64,000 nt of DNA from positions 78,610,654 through 78,674,653 of the forward strand of contig CM030366.1 of assembly GCA_017893485.1 (NCBI GenBank), given 5' to 3'. Below the pieces are notes generated by a model that had not been told where the DNA came from, did no database searches, and was given only the letters and a program-made list of their open reading frames with translations. This document shows, one piece after another, positions 59,395 through 64,000 of the stretch (the first letter of the stretch is position 1; each line of letters begins with the position of its first letter). The DNA is from Hemerocallis citrina (lineage: Eukaryota; Streptophyta; Magnoliopsida; Asparagales; Asphodelaceae). Made by a program: the position numbers and the translations under genes.

Positions 59395-59869
59395 TAGAAA
59401 AGGAGGAAGGTGTAGAAAAGGAGGAAGGCAGTCAGGGTTTGGGCTTGTGGCAGCGTTACTGGAGGAGGCGGAGGAGGGGCACTCAGGCGCATGAGTTGCC
59501 ACCAGGAAACCCTTAGAAAACTTTTATTTATGCAAAATATTTTAAAAGTATGCATAAAATAACGTAACAGTTTATAGTTCATTCATGTAGCAAGCTCTGC
59601 CGTGCAGCAAATTCGATGTGTGAACCTTGATGTTTTCGTTTACTATAATGCAGCAAACAAACCAAGTTATCTCTGTGCATAATAATTCTTTACTGTGAAT
59701 GATGATAATGCACATATTCTCTATAGAACTTCAGCTTTATTAATAAAAGATAGTAATTTAAACGGATCATGTTTCTTTAGAAAATATCGATCCACATGGC
59801 TACCCAGGCATCAAATTTTTAGTTTTGAAGAGGTTGTTCCATTAAACTTCATTTGCTTATCTTTTGTAG

Positions 59870-59954
59870 GTATGAATCAAGCTGGTCTTATTGAATGCAT
59901 AGTTCGAGCAATTAATTCTTGCCATCCTCATCTTCATCCTATAAATTTTGAGAG
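59870..59954 (+). pseudogene. Actin-related protein 6 (ARP6), single exon
   Basis: ARP6 is a subunit of the SWR1 chromatin-remodelling complex that deposits H2A.Z. Acceptor cttttgtag precedes GMNQAGLIECIVRAINSCHP, HLHPINFE, and a gtattc donor follows. This matches the conserved ARP6 sequence NQAGLAECIVRAxNSCH just upstream of the SIILTGGSTLFP block. The next exon is not found here. The reading frame is intact and the borders are consistent with a real exon, so it is a genomic fragment rather than a cDNA copy. Upstream ARP6 sequence was not recognised. Confidence 0.75.
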
Positions 59955-60024
59955 GTATTCATTAGATGTAATTAAGTGCTATTGAAAGTTGGGATCTATT
60001 GTTCTGAAATTTATGTTGGTTTAG

Positions 60025-60153
60025 GGTTCGGAGAGGAGGAAGAATAAACTGGTGCCGCCGATTATAAGTAAACCCGAGCTGAAGAAGTTGAAGAAGTTGC
60101 AAGAGGAGAAGGAGATGAAGTTGTTGCAAATTAAAAGTATTGAGATGTTGGAG
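60025..60153 (+). pseudogene. DEAH-box RNA helicase (DHX37/FAS4-type), N-terminal exon fragment
   Basis: DHX37/Dhr1-type helicases (FASCIATED STEM 4 in Arabidopsis) act in 18S rRNA processing. After acceptor ttggtttag the exon encodes SERRKNKLVPPIISKPELKK, LKKLQEEKEMKLLQIKSIEM, LE. The conserved feature is the short basic-helical motif (S)K.ELKKLKKLQEEKE...KSIE.L. It ends at gag|tatgta, where GAG AAG then GT is expected. The helicase core lies at 62180-62622, separated by the ARF fragment. Confidence 0.65.
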
Positions 60154-60562
60154 TATGTACCCTATTTAATTAAATTTATTTTCTCTTTAATTTTTCGGGG
60201 TTCAAATTTATCAAATTATACCATGTTTTATTGTAAAAACGCTTACGTGTATTTTACGATGAAATGCAGTAAAGCAAGGGCAATTGAAATTATTTGGTTG
60301 TTTGCTTCGTTGTGCATTGAGTAGTAAAATGAATGATAGGGTATTTCCATATAGCAAAATGCAACCATGTAAGCTAGATAAATTCTCCTGTTTGAACCAC
60401 GATAGGGTATTTCCATATAACAAGTTGGTGTTTTCATATGTTCACTGTTTATTACAAGCCACGGTATGTGGTTAATTCTCTTGTTTATCTCTTCTTTAGA
60501 AAATTACTTGTATATTTTCTGATAATTGAGGCATTGTTCTTACTCTCTAATTTTACGACAGG

Positions 60563-62119
60563 ACAAGCCCTGCTGAGTTCATTGTCCCATTTGATCAGTA
60601 CATGGAGTCTCCGAAGAACAACCATTCTTTAGGGATGAGATTCAAAATGAGATTTGAAGGTGAGGAGGCCCCAGAGCAGAGGTATGTTGATCCCATTTTG
60701 CTTGTATATGATTGTTTGTCAAATTTCAGTAACTCATCTAAAGGTGTTCATTTTGTAATTAGTAATTTGTTGTAAAAGGTTCACTGGAACTGTAGTCGGC
60801 ATAGGAGAGGTTGATCCCAACAAATGGTCTGATTCAAAGTGGCGATGTCTAAAGGTATTATCACGTAGCAGTGTCACCATGACTTGTTACTATATATTCT
60901 TGTATAGATCAAATTGATGAGCTTTTCTTTCCTCTGTATTTCAGGTAAGATGGGAGGAACCCTCTCCAGTTCAACATCCTGAAAGAGTATCACCTTGGAA
61001 AATAGATTATGCTTCAGCTCCTCCTCTGAACCCCCCTAGCGGTTTCTAGAGCCAAAACGCCTCGTTCAATTGTCATTTCTCCGTCTCCTGAATCACCTGT
61101 TACTAAAGAAGGTAGGCATACAACCTAAGGTTTAGTGATTTCTTATATATGTTGTTTCTGAATCTTTCTTCTCTTGCAGAGTCTTGTAAAGTCACTGTAA
61201 ACCCCTCCCAGACTCATGGAATTTTGAGGGTCTTGCAAGGTCAAGAAATCACGACCTTGAGATACAGCTTCGTCGAGAATAATGAACCAGATACTGATCG
61301 TAGTCCTATTATGTGGTCTTCCTCACACAATGATGAGAAAAATGATGTTTCTGTACAAGGTAGATTGGGTATCATAAACTGGAAGCAAATGGGTAAGCAG
61401 GAGCCCAGTTATAAGGATATGTTATCGGGATTTAGAACTCCTGTCACTCCACATGGATTCTGTTCATCTTTCTTTGAACAAATAGTTGGAGATTCAACTT
61501 CTCTGAAGGGCCAGTTTCTTGAACAAGATGGCAAACACAACATGGCTTCAGATACATGGTCATTAATGCCCTCAACCCCCATCCACCATTGTGGACTCAA
61601 ACTTGAGGATTACTGCTCGATCTGGTGAGATATCATTTTAGAAAGATGGAAACAATAGATATGGTAGCTTTAGTCCTCATTCTCTAATTAGGGTTGATCA
61701 ATGTTCTCCAAATTGGTTAACCCATTTGTTGCCACCTTCTCGGATGGGTAGTCAATCCCAGCACGTTGTTCTCAAACCATAACCTGTGAAAGCTGTCCAA
61801 ATTGAGGTGTCAAAGGCCAAAGGAATTAGCAATTACAAACTCTTTGAGATTCAGATTAACAGTGACCCTGGGGCATCTGACTTAGTAAATCAACAAATAA
61901 TTCCAGACCAAGAGAAACACATGGATAATCATATAGCAGGAGCGTTCCATACGCCTAACGCTTTGGAATCAGGCCAGCATCCTGCAACACCTACAACTGG
62001 AAAGTTAGATTTTGCTGTTGCTAGCACTGAGATGGAAAAACCGGCCCAACCTTGCGTGTAGGCCTCTAAAAATGCTCTGGGTAAACTACATGGCATTTCG
62101 ACAGGGAGTTGCACCAAGG
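60563..62119 (+). pseudogene. Auxin response factor (ARF2-like), middle exons
   Basis: ARFs bind auxin response elements. Exons in order: 60563-60681 TSPAEFIVPFDQYMESPKNN, HSLGMRFKMRFEGEEAPEQR; 60779-60854 FTGTVVGIGEVDPNKWSDSK, WRCLK; about 60946-61111 VRWEEPSPVQHPERVSPWKI, then a small frameshift before SRAKTPRSIVISPSPESPVT; about 61180-62119 SCKVTVNPSQTHGILRVLQG, QEITTLRYSF and on to SGSCTK. The first two exons form the Auxin_resp domain, the rest the middle region, and RVLQGQE plus LSGF favour an ARF2-type member. The B3 domain and the C-terminal PB1 domain are missing. The first exon reads VVGIGEVDP as TVVGIGEVDP. Stops occur at 61627 and 62060. Introns are retained. Confidence 0.85.
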
Positions 62120-62179
62120 GTTTGTTTCTTAAGCTCCATTTTCTAGCTGATGTATATTCAATTGTTAAGTTTGTATCTT

Positions 62180-62622
62180 ATTCCAATAATTATGATGGAA
62201 CAGGAGATAATGGAAGCAATAAATGAGAATCCCATTATACTTCTTTGTGGAGAGACAGGATGCGGTAAAACTATACAAGTTCCTTAGGTTGGTTCATTGT
62301 AGCCAATCCTATATCAAATTAAGAAAGAAAGAAAGAAAGAAAGAAAACAAAATGAGGTTTTTTGTGTTGCATCTCGTAATGATATCACCCTTCTGAAATT
62401 TATGCAGTTCTTATATGAAGTTGTCTATCGGTCAAAAATTGGGAAAGGAATTATTGGTGTGACACAACCACATAGAGTTGCTGTTCTTTCTCTGCAAAAA
62501 GAGTGTCGTTTGAGTTAGGTCTTCGCTTGGGTAAGGAGGCCGACTTTCAAGTTCGTTATGACAAAAGGATAGGAGATAATAGCTCAATCAAGTTCATGAC
62601 AGATGGCATTTTGCTTAGAGAA
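62180..62622 (+). pseudogene. DEAH-box RNA helicase (DHX37/FAS4-type), helicase-core exons
   Basis: Exon one (about 62180-62287) reads [34 protein letters not shown], with Walker A GETGCGKT complete. The following CAG codon is TAG, directly before the GT donor. An intron with a GAAA repeat (62322-62345) ends at tatgcag. Exon two (62408-62622) reads FLYEVVYRSKIGKGIIGVTQ, PHRVAVL (motif Ia, with PRR changed to PHR), then a frameshift and KRVSFELGLRLGKEADFQVR, YDKRIGDNSSIKFMTDGILL, RE. The DEAH box and later motifs are absent. Confidence 0.88.
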
Positions 62623-63192
62623 AGTTAGGTCTTATCAACAGAAAGTTTCCCTTTTGCGAATGCTTTTGTACTTGAGCTATTTGATCATTGTACATTGAAT
62701 TTTCCAATTGTACTGAATAGTACCGAAAACTCGGTAATACTGTGTTGAAATCTCAACATTAATGAATCCCATGTCTACATCTGATCTGATGGTTAGATAG
62801 TTTTCAAAATTTATAGCTGAGATTATTATTACTTAAGAATTATATTAACAAATAACTTATATAATAGTAAACAGACTTGATGGATCTTTCGGGTTCGCTC
62901 TGTGAGGAGTGGAGAATGCTAGCATGACAGATTTTCTTGGTACAACACAGAGAAGTTCTCTGGAACGACTATGATATGTAACGACCATGATTGAGTCGTT
63001 ACATATCCAAGTATACATAACAAAAATATATGACCACATATGTGTAAAACTAAGAATGAATTGAGAAAAACTAAGAATGAAAAATCTTTAATTGTACCAA
63101 TGTTTAGTGGGTGACTTGTTGATCTTTTCTCTTTAACTTGTCTTATCAAAGTTTTTATAGAAAGGTAGGTAAATCTTAAATATAGATATGGA
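62623..63192. other. Non-coding, with a perfect 13-bp hairpin
   Basis: No further helicase exon. gatatgtaacgac (62973-62985) and its reverse complement (62995-63007) flank a 9-nt loop. Confidence 0.6.
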
Positions 63193-64000
63193 CTAGGTTT
63201 ACCCTATAGACATGTGCCTACGACACGTCTTCTGAATGATGCAATATACGAAAAGCATTGTAAACAGTAAAATATATGCAATCCTATTTGACTAACAAAT
63301 TACATAGGTCAACATTTATATGCAATACCATCTCGTTAGTGACTACACTAGAAGTTATAAGAAATAATTAGAATGTCGTAATATAATTACATACTAAAAC
63401 AATTTGGGGTGATTTGGTTGGTTGTAAAATAAATGAAGAGAGGGAAAAGCACTGTAGCGAAAGCAATTCCTTAGATTTGATTTTTTGAAAGTAGCTTTAG
63501 TTGAATATATGTTTACTGTAGCAATAATTAAATGTTAGCTTTGTTTTAGTTGTAGTATTACAGCGAAAGTAATTTAAAACACTTTTTTAATTTTTCTTGT
63601 TTTACATGAAATTAATCAAAAATTAGGGATTAATTAATTTTATTTAAACTTAATCCCTAATGTTTTGGATGAGTTAATTAAGCTTAATTAGGTTGAAACT
63701 AATTAACTTTTAATCCATAAATTTTAATTAATTAAGAAAAGACTAATAAAACCACGACAATTAAAACTCTTCTTAATTAAGATTAGTTTGATTTTAATTA
63801 GTCTTTTCCTAATTAATTAAAAGTAGGGATTAAAGTTTAATTAATTAAAAGTAGGGATTAAAGTTTAATTAATTAAAGCTCTTCTTAATTTGAATGTGGC
63901 TACAGTAATGGTATAGTAACGGGCGGGGAAATATTTTTTGTGAGCATAAATCTGGATCGTTGATTTCCTTCCAATTGAAGGAGAGCCACTTGATAGTTTT
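63193..64000 (-). mobile_element. Non-autonomous Helitron (copy D), 5' end beyond the window
   Basis: On minus, the 3' end reads gggtaaacCTAG followed by T (63192), preceded by the cgtaggcac hairpin half as in copies A-C. At the right edge, aactatcaagtggctctcct on minus matches the conserved 5' region of copy A, so the TC terminus should lie some 20 bases outside. The interior holds TTAATTAA-rich direct and inverted repeats (taaaagtagggattaaagtt twice, about 63808-63855). Confidence 0.75.

Overview
This is plant nuclear DNA: an AT-rich, gene-poor, transposon-dense block, probably from an angiosperm and perhaps a eudicot, though the species cannot be read from the sequence. I found no intact host gene. 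Nearly all of it is nested mobile elements plus broken exons of host genes, and several elements have clean target-site duplications (TSDs), so the order of insertion can be partly reconstructed. Left part (1-14910): the right-hand portion of a CACTA (En/Spm) transposon. It has the end of a TNP2-like transposase, a split ORF1 (Ptta/En/Spm family), palindromic GC-rich subterminal repeats and a CACTG terminus at 14910. The element sits inside a serpin pseudogene (minus strand, 14911-15345). Two Mutator-like elements (MULEs) are inserted in it: a 2.0-kb deletion derivative (2351-4349, perfect 9-bp TSD) and a 7.5-kb element (4630-12175) that carries both a MULE transposase relic and a plant mobile domain (PMD) gene relic. 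A small LTR element (7960-8894) and an LTR-like relic lie within the larger MULE. Middle-left (15478-30066): a 14.6-kb Ty3/gypsy element of the Tat lineage with LTRs, PBS, gag, protease, RT, two RNase H regions and integrase. It also has a spliced antisense ORF (Transposase_28-like) bracketed by two related tandem-repeat arrays built from about 58-bp monomers paired into dimers. All its ORFs are broken. Middle (30312-34204): a cluster of short non-autonomous Helitrons in opposite orientations separated by microsatellites, one of them carrying a Tourist/Harbinger-like MITE (31498-32160). Then comes an LTR-bounded relic of about 3.2 kb (34205-45868), probably a solo LTR, split by a Ty1/copia element (35027-43519). 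The copia LTRs are nearly identical although its genes are dead. Right part (45870-63192): a same-strand series of unrelated host-gene fragments that keep their introns. They are threonyl-tRNA synthetase exons 1-4, several unrecognised exon-like pieces, one exon of ARP6 (actin-related protein 6), and a DHX37/FAS4-type DEAH-box helicase whose exons are interrupted by a piece of an ARF2-like auxin response factor gene. An 8.2-kb L1-type LINE (49038-57266, 17-bp TSD) is inserted in the middle. This mosaic is what multi-gene transduplication by a Helitron or MULE would leave. The window ends inside another minus-strand Helitron (63193 onward).
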